A program made the translations under genes and the position numbers. Below, piece by piece: positions 56,329 through 64,000 of a DNA stretch of 64,000 nt. Origin of the DNA: Gammaproteobacteria bacterium. GTDB lineage: Bacteria; Pseudomonadota; Gammaproteobacteria; SZUA-152. Location of the stretch: contig JAKIUF010000015.1 in the NCBI GenBank assembly GCA_021647705.1, positions 18,044 to 82,043 of the forward strand, given 5' to 3'. Below the pieces are notes generated by a model. It saw only the letters and a program-made list of their open reading frames with translations. It made no database searches and was not told the DNA's origin. Position 1 is the stretch's first letter, and the number at the start of each line of letters is the position of its first letter.

Positions 56329-57320
56329 TCTTCCACGCCTGAGACAAATATCACGGAATGTGCAAGCTGTTCAACCGTGTTTGCCGGGACTTCACCGATA
56401 ATGGTAATTTGATGTTCCGCATTGATTATGCCAAATGCATTCACCACACCCATGGGCGCGATACCTTCAAATATTTCCTGATCATCTGTGAGCTTCTCAA
56501 AATAAATCGAGATGTTTGCCAGACCATCGGATAATACCCAATGTTCACTGGGTACGCTGGAGCCCAATATTTGATGCCGAAAACGTGAAGATACGGTAAA
56601 CCCCCTGGGTAATAATTTTAATTTCCAGTCACTGTCCAGGATCATGGGCTTGCTGTTGTCAGATTCACGCTCATACCAGGTAAAGCCATCCCCGGTTGAC
56701 GTCGGCTGTAATAAATTTTCAGGAATGTGATCAACGATGGCAATATCCGCAAACATTGCCTGCTCCAGTGATTCACCCTGTTCGTTCAACAAATCAGATT
56801 TCAATAAAATGGATTTTTCATTGTCAACCCAGAGTCGATAGCCATAACGCAAATTATCTCTCGGCTGAATCAATACCCGCTGTGCTTCCCGTCCCGCAAT
56901 GCGTTCCATCGACTCCAATGTGAAGTCATAATTTTTTTGCAGCTCTGTAAAGTCATTTCCGGCCAATTGGGTCAGCACATTGCCTTTAAATTTTTGACGG
57001 CTGACCATAACCTCTTTGCTATCTGGCATATAACAAATGACCAGATCATCCTTACGCACCACTTCACGCGCCACACCATTCAGGTTGATCAGGCGTTCAA
57101 ACCGACCTGTTTTATCTGCTTTATGCACAACCCGCATGGATTGCACCTGACCATTCTGCAAAAATACCAGCGTACCGTGGTAATTGATATTTTGTGATGC
57201 GGTTTGCATGCGCAGCAACACATCCAGCGTAGCCTGATCCGCCGCTTGCACCACACTGCTAAAACAGGTGGCGAAAATAAACGTGGGTAAAAGCAGACGT
57301 GGAAAGAAGAAGGATGACAC
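56325..57320 (-). CDS. rseB: Sigma-E regulatory protein RseB (MucB)
   Basis: This periplasmic protein shields anti-sigma factor RseA from proteolysis and senses mislocalised lipoproteins or LPS. The 331-residue product has a cleavable signal peptide (FATCFSSVVQAADQ), then the MucB/RseB domain with NYHGTLVFLQNGQVQSMRVVH and the C-terminal SVPSEHWVLSDGLANISIYFE block. It lies two bases after rseA and overlaps rseC by four bases. Confidence 0.95.
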   Translation of the reverse strand: MSSFFFPRLLLPTFIFATCFSSVVQAADQATLDVLLRMQTASQNINYHGTLVFLQNGQVQSMRVVHKADKTGRFERLINLNGVAREVVRKDDLVICYMPDSKEVMVSRQKFKGNVLTQLAGNDFTELQKNYDFTLESMERIAGREAQRVLIQPRDNLRYGYRLWVDNEKSILLKSDLLNEQGESLEQAMFADIAIVDHIPENLLQPTSTGDGFTWYERESDNSKPMILDSDWKLKLLPRGFTVSSRFRHQILGSSVPSEHWVLSDGLANISIYFEKLTDDQEIFEGIAPMGVVNAFGIINAEHQITIIGEVPANTVEQLAHSVIFVSGVEE

Positions 57321-57322
57321 CG

Positions 57323-58000
57323 TTATTTTTGCGCCTGAATCAGAAGTCGGTGTGAATTGGGATATGCCACGATACGTGCGTAAGGAATCATACCTTGCAC
57401 AGCGGCTCTGGGTGCTTGCTGATTATGGTCCACCAGGTATTTGTTGAGTCGGGGATGAAACTGTTTGACCGGCGTGGGTGAGCGGGCCATCGTGACGGAT
57501 GATTGCGTCACGGTTTGGATATTAGCACGAAGTGATTGCTGGACTATTGACTGTTGAGTGTTTGATTGCTGAAGATTGCTTCGTGCGACCTGCTGCGATT
57601 GTGCTACGGGTGACAGTCCGGTAGATGTCTGGGCCATTTGCGGTGTTAACGTCTGTCCATCCTGTTGATACATGAACTGCACTCCCAGTATCGCCACCGC
57701 AGTCACTGAGGCTGCAACAGCCAAACCCGCTACGCGCTGTCCCCAGGATGATTTTGTCGGTGCAGGAGGTGCCAGTACGGTGGGCTCATTATCCAGTGCG
57801 GCCATTACCCGGGATGAAAAATCATGATCCATTCCCTTGGGCAAGCTGCGTTTCAATGTGTCGCCAATTAAATGATATCGTCCCCACGCTTTGCGGTTTT
57901 CGCTACCAGCCAGCAATTTGTCCACGGTCGCTTGATGCTCCCGTCCATCCAGTTCGCCATCAATCAGCGCAGAAATTTGTTCACCTGATGGATTTGTCAT
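57323..58000 (-). CDS. rseA: Anti-sigma-E factor RseA (MucA)
   Basis: This single-pass inner-membrane protein has an N-terminal domain that binds and inhibits sigma-E: EQISALIDGELDG and WGRYHLIGDTLKRSLP are the family marks. One transmembrane helix (~residues 88-108) and a Gln-rich periplasmic part follow. The ATG at 58000 is chosen for its AGG spacing. Start codons at 58006 and 58009 are alternatives. It lies 30 bases after rpoE. Confidence 0.92.
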   Translation of the reverse strand: MTNPSGEQISALIDGELDGREHQATVDKLLAGSENRKAWGRYHLIGDTLKRSLPKGMDHDFSSRVMAALDNEPTVLAPPAPTKSSWGQRVAGLAVAASVTAVAILGVQFMYQQDGQTLTPQMAQTSTGLSPVAQSQQVARSNLQQSNTQQSIVQQSLRANIQTVTQSSVTMARSPTPVKQFHPRLNKYLVDHNQQAPRAAVQGMIPYARIVAYPNSHRLLIQAQK

Positions 58001-58030
58001 GCTCATCACCTGTTTGTTTTATTCGTTCGT

Positions 58031-58612
58031 TCATTCGCGCTCGATCAGCGGCTGCAGTTTTTTATCAATTGCCTCACGAGCCCGGAAGATACGGGATCGT
58101 ACCGTACCCACTGGACATTCCATGGCTTCGGCAATTTCCTCGTAACTCAACCCTTCAATTTCTCTTAGGGTAATCGCCGTACGCAGATCATCCGGTAACT
58201 GCTCCATTGCTGAGAATATCGTCGTCTCGACCTCATCCTTCAGGGCAATTTGTTCCGGTGTTGCATACTCCTTGAGACCCTCAGCACCCTCAAATTGTTC
58301 AGCTTCTTGCGCATCAATATCCACATTCGGCATGCGTCGCCCACGAGCCACCAAATGATTTTTGGCCGTATTAATAGCGATGCGATACAGCCAAGTATAA
58401 AATGCACTGTCACCACGAAACCGTGGCAAAGCCCGATACGCCTTGATAAAGGCTTCCTGGGCCACATCCTGTACTTCGCTGTGGTCGCGAATATAACGTG
58501 AAATCAGCTTCATGATCTTGATCTGGTACTTCAGTACCAGAGTATCAAACGCCGATTTATCTCCCCGTTGCACGCGCTCAACGAGAATCTGATCTACCTT
58601 TTGTTCACTCAT
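58031..58612 (-). CDS. rpoE: RNA polymerase sigma factor RpoE (AlgU)
   Basis: This ECF sigma factor for envelope stress has 193 residues, with sigma region 2 (LVLKYQIKIMKLISRYIRD, QEAFIKAYRALPRFRGDSAFYTWLYRIAINTAKNHL) and region 4 (LPDDLRTAITLREIEGLSYEEIAEAMECPVGTVRSRIFRARE). It is the first gene of rpoE-rseA-rseB-rseC-mucD and is divergent from nadB, the arrangement known in Pseudomonas and E. coli. Confidence 0.97.
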   Translation of the reverse strand: MSEQKVDQILVERVQRGDKSAFDTLVLKYQIKIMKLISRYIRDHSEVQDVAQEAFIKAYRALPRFRGDSAFYTWLYRIAINTAKNHLVARGRRMPNVDIDAQEAEQFEGAEGLKEYATPEQIALKDEVETTIFSAMEQLPDDLRTAITLREIEGLSYEEIAEAMECPVGTVRSRIFRAREAIDKKLQPLIERE

Positions 58613-58699
58613 TATTTATTCAGCGACCTGCCCTGAGAGGGGCATCCCCTTGGTTTTATTCTTTTGCGAGTGAAGCGTCTCCCAGCGTCCTCCCACGGA

Positions 58700-58726
58700 G
58701 TAGACAGCGCCTATCATAGATAGTTC
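58700..58726 (-). promoter_or_regulatory. Candidate sigma-E autoregulatory promoter of rpoE
   Basis: On the minus strand GAACTA and TCTAC are separated by 16 bases, close to the sigma-E consensus (GAACTT, 16-17 bases, TCTGA). It lies about 90 bases upstream of rpoE. Autoregulation from such a promoter is known for this operon in relatives. The 241-bp gap holds no gene. Confidence 0.4.
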
Positions 58727-58853
58727 TGTCCCCCAATCCAGGTTTTATAAACCAGGAGCGGTCTATTCTGACGCGATTCCCACTACACACGCAATTATTT
58801 ATCTGTCAGCCTGAAATATGGGCGCGATGCGCAGAATCAAGTAAGCTCAGCGT

Positions 58854-60500
58854 ATGAGTGAACATTTCAGCCATGATGTCCTGGTTATTGGCAGCGGTGC
58901 AGCCGGTTTGGGCCTGATCCTGCGACTTGACCCCAACCTGCGCGTCGCCGTTATTGCCAAGGGCTCGGTAGACGAAGGCAGCAGTAAGTATGCCCAGGGG
59001 GGTATTGCTGCCGTACTGGACCCGACAGATTCTGTCGAGAGCCATATGCAGGACACGCTTACTGCTGGGGCCGGATTGTGTGACCCCGCAATTGCTCGAT
59101 TTGCCACCGAGCACGGCGCTGAACAAATTCGCTGGCTCAACGACCTCGGCACCCCCTTTTCCACCGCTAACGATAGCAAACTGCATCTCACCCGGGAAGG
59201 TGGCCACAGCCAACGTCGCGTAGCCCACGCGGCCGATGCCACTGGCCGTGCCACAGCCCAATCCATGGTAGATGCCTTAAAAGTCCGACCCAACGTCGAG
59301 CTATTCGAACACCATATTGCCGTGGACCTGATTACCGCCAACAAACTCGGCCATGAACCGCAACGCATACTGGGTGCTTATGTACTCGACCGCAAAGCCG
59401 ACCACATCGAGGTTTTCCATGCCCGCTGTGTCGTGCTCGCTACCGGGGGTGCCAGTAAAGTCTATCTGTACACCACCAACCCGGATGTATCCACCGGTGA
59501 CGGTATCGCCATGGCATGGCGCGCAGGCTGCCGAGTGGCCAACATGGAATTCATCCAGTTCCACCCCACCTGCCTCTATCATCCCCAGGCCAAATCTTTT
59601 TTAGTTTCCGAAGCCCTGCGCGGCGAAGGTGCCCACCTGCTACTGCCCGATGGCAGCCGCTTCATGCACAAATTTGATTCCCGTGCCGAACTCGCCCCGC
59701 GCGACATCGTCGCTCGCGCCATGGATCATGAAATGAAACGTCTGGGTGCTGATTGTTTGTATATTGATATCAGCTTCAAGGATACCGACTTTATTACCAG
59801 CCACTTTCCCACTATTTACCAACGTTGTCTCGAATTTGGCTTCGACATGACCCGACAACCACTTCCTGTGGTACCCGCCGCCCACTACACCTGTGGCGGC
59901 GTGATGACTGACATGCATGGCCGCAGCGATATCGATGGCCTTTATGCCATCGGCGAAACTGCCTTCACGGGTCTGCACGGTGCCAACCGTTTGGCCAGCA
60001 ACTCACTGTTAGAGTGTCTGGTATTCGGTGAATCCGCTGCAAAAGATATCAACCTGACGGCCAAAGACCGACAGCTGACCGAACATATTCCTGACTGGGA
60101 TGAAAGCCGTGTCACTGATTCCGATGAAGAAGTGGTGGTTTCTCACAACTGGGATGAGCTACGTCGTTTCATGTGGGACTACGTGGGTATTGTGCGTACC
60201 GACAAACGCCTGCAACGTGCCCTGCGCCGTACTGATTTACTGGTTCGGGAAATAGAGGAATACTACAGCCACTTCCGCATCAGTGGCGATCTCATCGAAT
60301 TGCGTAATCTGGTGCAAGCTGCCACCCTGATTATTCGCAGCGCCATGCTGCGTCAGGAAAGCCGTGGCCTCCATTACACGCTGGATTATCCTGAAACGGA
60401 TAACACCCGCGCACCCGAAAACACAATTCTGATACCACCGAATTTCACTTCACAAGCAAAACCCTCTCCTCTGCTTTTACCGCAAAGCAACACATCATAA
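58854..60500 (+). CDS. nadB: L-aspartate oxidase
   Basis: This flavoprotein oxidises L-aspartate to iminoaspartate, the first step of NAD synthesis. The 548-residue protein shows the FAD fold [40 protein letters not shown], the [12 protein letters not shown] block and the [19 protein letters not shown] motif, followed by a helical domain. The divergent nadB/rpoE arrangement is conserved in gammaproteobacteria. Confidence 0.97.
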   Translation: MSEHFSHDVLVIGSGAAGLGLILRLDPNLRVAVIAKGSVDEGSSKYAQGGIAAVLDPTDSVESHMQDTLTAGAGLCDPAIARFATEHGAEQIRWLNDLGTPFSTANDSKLHLTREGGHSQRRVAHAADATGRATAQSMVDALKVRPNVELFEHHIAVDLITANKLGHEPQRILGAYVLDRKADHIEVFHARCVVLATGGASKVYLYTTNPDVSTGDGIAMAWRAGCRVANMEFIQFHPTCLYHPQAKSFLVSEALRGEGAHLLLPDGSRFMHKFDSRAELAPRDIVARAMDHEMKRLGADCLYIDISFKDTDFITSHFPTIYQRCLEFGFDMTRQPLPVVPAAHYTCGGVMTDMHGRSDIDGLYAIGETAFTGLHGANRLASNSLLECLVFGESAAKDINLTAKDRQLTEHIPDWDESRVTDSDEEVVVSHNWDELRRFMWDYVGIVRTDKRLQRALRRTDLLVREIEEYYSHFRISGDLIELRNLVQAATLIIRSAMLRQESRGLHYTLDYPETDNTRAPENTILIPPNFTSQAKPSPLLLPQSNTS

Positions 60501-60521
60501 TAACTGATGTTGCACGGGCCT

Positions 60522-60660
60522 CAAATGTGAATTGAGCGCTAAAAACATCTGTTTTAAGAATCAATAGAGTATTTAACGCAGAGGGCGAAAAGACGCAGAG
60601 GATGCGGAGAAAAACACTAAAAACTTTGCGACCTCTGTGTTTATAACACACCACTTGTCA
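60522..60660. repeat. NCGCAGAG-family intergenic repeat
   Basis: The repeat begins aaatgtgaattgagcgctaa and contains tttaacgcagagggcg, agacgcagaggatgcggag, aaaaacactaaaaactttgcg and a closing cctctgtgtttataacaca, the inverse of the opening units. It lies in the nadB-rapA gap (60501-60889), where no gene is seen. Confidence 0.75.
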
Positions 60661-60889
60661 GTACTATTTTTCCAATAGTGTATCGTTTTCAACAGGTACT
60701 GCAATAGCGACAAGAGCCACCGACTAAAGTCTATAGTCTATAGTGTTGCCATTTATAATAACCATCACACAGCACCGTACTGCACCTTGATAGGAATACT
60801 GGCAAAATTCCTCTAATATACGCCGCTTTTTGATGGCGAAATTCCTCAGCCGGAAGCCATCCCTGACCTGCCACAGAGAACTAACATAT

Positions 60890-63826
60890 ATGCATGAAAT
60901 TTCCCCCGGACAACGCTGGATTAGTGATACCGAGCTAGACATGGGATTGGGTATCGTGCTTGCCGTAGAGCACCGCACCATCAGCATTCTTTTTCCTGCC
61001 ACGGGCGAACAGCGCACCTACGCTCGCCAGACAGCTCCCCTCACTCGCGTGGTTTTCGCTCCCGGCGATACGATCCGGAATCAGCAAAATGAAACACTGC
61101 GAGTCAGTTCGGTGGAAGAACAAGACGACCTGTTGTTTTACTGTGGGAAAACCTCCGAGGGAGAAATAACCGTTTGGCCAGAGGGCCAACTGGATCATTG
61201 TATTCAATTGAATCGGCCACGCGAGCGGTTACTGGCTGCACAGGTTGATGCTAACAAGTGGTTTGAGTTGCGCTATCAAACTCTGCAACACGCCAACCGT
61301 TTGGCACATTCCGATTTGTACGGCTTGACCGGTGTGCGTACCAGCCTGATCCCTCATCAGTTGTTTATCGCCCATGAAGTGGCGAAACGTTATGCGCCGC
61401 GTGTGTTGCTGGCCGACGAGGTAGGGCTGGGAAAAACTATCGAAGCTGGCTTGATACTGCACCAGCAGTTATTAACCGAGCGCGCCAGACGTGTACTGAT
61501 TGTGGTGCCGGAAGCTCTGGTACATCAATGGCTGGTAGAAATGTTACGACGTTTTAACTTGCGTTTCAGCGTGTTTGATGAAGAGCGTTGCTTGGGAATA
61601 GAGGAAAGTAATCCAACAGAAGAAGAAAATCCTTTTTATTCCGAACAACTTATTTTATGCAGCCTGGATTTTTTGTGTAAAAGTAATAAACGCAGCCAGC
61701 AGGTGCTCGCCAGTGAATGGGATTTTTTGGTGGTGGATGAGGCCCATCATTTACAATGGTCGCCCACGCAAAGCAGTGAAGAATATCAACTCATTGAAGC
61801 CCTCGCGGAAAAAACAAAAGGCGTGTTGCTGTTAACGGCGACACCGGAGCAACTGGGCAAAGAAAGCCACTTTGCACGTTTACGTTTATTGGACCCGGAT
61901 CGCTTTCCTGACTTTGCGTCTTTTGTGCAAGAGGAAGCTCATTACCGCCCCGTGGCCGAGGCCGTGGAAGAATTACTGAATTCAAAAAATGGCTCAGATA
62001 ATCACTCTCCACTTTCTGCACAAACACTTAGTACTCTGCGGACAGCACTACCGGAAACTGAAAATCTGTTATTAATCGATTCACTCGCCACTGAAACTAA
62101 TGATGATGCAGAAAAAATCAAACAGCAGCTTATTGAGCGGCTGCTCGACCGACACGGTACCGGCCGTGTATTATTTCGTAACACCCGCGCCACCGTAAAA
62201 GGTTTTCCTGCACGACAGGTGAATACTCATCCCTTGCCATTACCCGAACAATATGCCGATGCCTATAAAGACTTTGTAGAAACCAATACAGAAATAACGC
62301 TCTCTGAGGCAAAAAACCTGATCTGCCCTGAATTGCTTGTTCAGAAAAATCCGCATCATCCGGCATGGACATCTTTTGATCCCCGAGTGGACTGGCTGAT
62401 TGAGACACTCGATACACTCAAGCCACAAAAAATTTTGGTTATTGCGGCTAATACCACAACGGCTCTTGATGTCGCGCAAGCCATTAAAGCAAAAACAGGT
62501 ACGCATGTACCTGTTTTTCATGAGCAACTTAGCATTATCGAGCGTGACCGTGCAGCGGCTTATTTCGCGGATACCGACAATGGCGGACAAATTCTCATTT
62601 GTTCCGAGATCGGCAGTGAGGGGCGAAATTTCCAATTTTCACATCACTTGGTGTTGTTTGATTTACCTCTGAACCCTGATCTACTGGAACAGCGCATTGG
62701 CCGGTTAGACCGCATTGGTCAAACAGACATTATTCAGATTCATGTACCCCACTTCGCCCATAGCCCGCAGTCATTATTATTTGACTGGTATCAACAGGGA
62801 TTGTCTGCCTTTGAACATACCAGCCCGGCGGGTGCCAGTGTGTTTGCAAAATATAAAGAAGAATTGCTGGCCGCACTCGCTTCATTTGGGAAAACTGCTG
62901 GAAAAACAGAAACACATCAGACGTTAATCAATTCCACACAAAAACTCGCAAAAACACTAAATGATCAATTGCACAAAGGTCGTGATATTTTGCTGGAATA
63001 CAATTCCTGTTTACCCAGGGTTGCTCATGCCTTGCAGGAAAAAGCTCGCAAAAAAGATGCGGGCATGAGCGTCGAAGATTATCTCAACAATGTATTTGAT
63101 TGTTTTGGTGTTGATACAGAAATCCACAGTGCCAATTGTTATATCGTGAAGCCCGGCGAGCACATGCATACGCACTTCCCCGGGCTTGAAAATGACGGCA
63201 TGAAAGTCACATTTGACAGAAACCTGGCGTTATCAAACGAAGATATGCAATTTATTACCTGGGAACACCCCATCGCTACAGGAGCCCTGGAGCTGGTGCT
63301 CAGCAATGAAACGGGGAACACTGCCCTGGTTGCTATCAAACATCCCGGGCTGAGTGCAGGCACACTCTATCTGGAATGTGTATACGTGCTGGAACCTGTC
63401 GCGCAAAAAGAATTGCAGTCAAAACGCTACCTGCCACCCACCACGATTCATCTGGTTACCGATCAACAGGGGAAAAATATCAGTAGCACGTTACGCCATG
63501 AGCTGATCAATCAGTTATTGATATCCATTGATACCGATACCGCAAAAAATGTCGTGCGCTCGCAAACCAGTGAAATCAAAGCAATGATTGAGGCCGGTGA
63601 GCAATTGGCAAATGAAAGAAAACCTCAGTTAATTGCCAAAGCCCGTCAACAGGCAATGGCCACCCTTGATACTGAAATAGAACGTTTGCAAGCATTAAAG
63701 GCGCACAACCCCAATGTACGTGAAGAGGAAATTCAGTTTTTCAAAAGCCAGCGAAAGGCAATCAAAGTAGCGCTCTCCACAGCCACTGTCCGTCTTGATG
63801 CAACCCGAATTATTGTTGCGACATAG
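60890..63826 (+). CDS. rapA: RNA polymerase-associated protein RapA (Swi2/Snf2 ATPase)
   Basis: This protein recycles RNA polymerase stalled in posttermination complexes. The ~978-residue product has N-terminal Tudor-like domains (GQRWISDTELDMGLGIVLAV), the Snf2 ATPase with ADEVGLGKTIEAGL (Walker A) and VVDEAHHLQWS (DEAH), the helicase C part with IGSEGRNFQFSHHLVLFDLP and QRIGRLDRIGQ, and a long C-terminal domain. The ATG at 60890 (MHEISPGQRW) matches the family start. The frame upstream to 60830 is not used. E. coli RapA has 968 residues. Confidence 0.95.
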   Translation: MHEISPGQRWISDTELDMGLGIVLAVEHRTISILFPATGEQRTYARQTAPLTRVVFAPGDTIRNQQNETLRVSSVEEQDDLLFYCGKTSEGEITVWPEGQLDHCIQLNRPRERLLAAQVDANKWFELRYQTLQHANRLAHSDLYGLTGVRTSLIPHQLFIAHEVAKRYAPRVLLADEVGLGKTIEAGLILHQQLLTERARRVLIVVPEALVHQWLVEMLRRFNLRFSVFDEERCLGIEESNPTEEENPFYSEQLILCSLDFLCKSNKRSQQVLASEWDFLVVDEAHHLQWSPTQSSEEYQLIEALAEKTKGVLLLTATPEQLGKESHFARLRLLDPDRFPDFASFVQEEAHYRPVAEAVEELLNSKNGSDNHSPLSAQTLSTLRTALPETENLLLIDSLATETNDDAEKIKQQLIERLLDRHGTGRVLFRNTRATVKGFPARQVNTHPLPLPEQYADAYKDFVETNTEITLSEAKNLICPELLVQKNPHHPAWTSFDPRVDWLIETLDTLKPQKILVIAANTTTALDVAQAIKAKTGTHVPVFHEQLSIIERDRAAAYFADTDNGGQILICSEIGSEGRNFQFSHHLVLFDLPLNPDLLEQRIGRLDRIGQTDIIQIHVPHFAHSPQSLLFDWYQQGLSAFEHTSPAGASVFAKYKEELLAALASFGKTAGKTETHQTLINSTQKLAKTLNDQLHKGRDILLEYNSCLPRVAHALQEKARKKDAGMSVEDYLNNVFDCFGVDTEIHSANCYIVKPGEHMHTHFPGLENDGMKVTFDRNLALSNEDMQFITWEHPIATGALELVLSNETGNTALVAIKHPGLSAGTLYLECVYVLEPVAQKELQSKRYLPPTTIHLVTDQQGKNISSTLRHELINQLLISIDTDTAKNVVRSQTSEIKAMIEAGEQLANERKPQLIAKARQQAMATLDTEIERLQALKAHNPNVREEEIQFFKSQRKAIKVALSTATVRLDATRIIVAT

Positions 63827-64000
63827 TCAAGATAATAATGTGAATTAAGGGCTAAACCACTCTATTACTCCCTTATATACCCATAGCGATTGAGAATTAG
63901 GCTTAAACCACATTCCATTTTCTTGAAAAATAAAGTGTTATTGATTATCCTTCATGACCATGAAAGATTTTTTACTAAAAAATGATGAGCTTGTTGTATT
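63827..64000. other. End of window, no gene seen; edge of a dispersed repeat
   Basis: tgtgaattaagggctaaaccactctat at about 63838-63865 matches the terminal part of the repeat family at 4514-5068, suggesting another copy running past the window. No reading frame is supported here. Confidence 0.5.

Overview
The window looks like a chromosomal segment of a gammaproteobacterium. The evidence is gene order: an sdhC-sdhD-sdhA cluster; an initiator-tRNA-rimP-nusA-infB-rbfA-truB transcription/translation block; and a nadB | rpoE-rseA-rseB-rseC-mucD-lepA-lepB-(DUF4845)-rnc-era-recO-pdxJ-acpS envelope-stress block. Several dispersed MITE-like repeats sit between genes. I cannot name a genus. A diheme cytochrome peroxidase relative, an NnrS-type haem/copper membrane protein and an RseC homologue fit a respiratory, redox-active lifestyle (inference).

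Layout. 1-12.3 kb: partial sdhA, sdhD and sdhC (minus strand), then ygfZ, an HDOD protein, and a diheme peroxidase gene translationally coupled to a large DAHL/PAS/GAF hybrid histidine kinase (plus strand), then a DUF2157/DUF4401/GDYXXLXY membrane-protein operon (minus strand). 12.4-27.4 kb: an AT-rich accessory island with all genes on the minus strand. It holds an amidase, cold-shock-domain proteins, a NYN protein, relics of an amidase and an amylase gene, a DUF2007/EF-hand-like protein, a GIY-YIG nuclease-like protein next to an attC-like site, a lipoprotein, NnrS and a transposase-chimera ORF. It ends in a tight three-gene operon: tyrosine recombinase, AAA ATPase-DUF4435 (PARIS-like, fused) and NACHT-LRR (bacterial NLR). 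A 12-bp motif recurs in one orientation upstream of most genes of this island and forms an inverted pair around the recombinase leader. 27.5-40.1 kb: alpha-amylase, a TumE-type toxin-antitoxin pair with a perfect palindromic operator, argC, an RND pump with an apparent internal deletion plus a TolC-like channel and a START-like protein, and a MalT-like LuxR regulator. 40.2-64 kb: the two conserved housekeeping blocks and rapA.

How the parts work together. The rpoE block encodes a complete sigma-E control set (RpoE, RseA, RseB, RseC), but its periplasmic protease gene mucD carries an in-frame ochre stop before the second PDZ domain. The nusA block is headed by a tRNA-fMet gene, as at metY in enterobacteria, but here the tRNA is followed by three tandem 101-bp copies of sequence derived from its 3' half. 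The recombinase/ATPase/NLR operon is the best candidate for an undescribed system: two known anti-phage protein architectures appear to be co-transcribed with a recombinase lacking most of its N-terminal domain.
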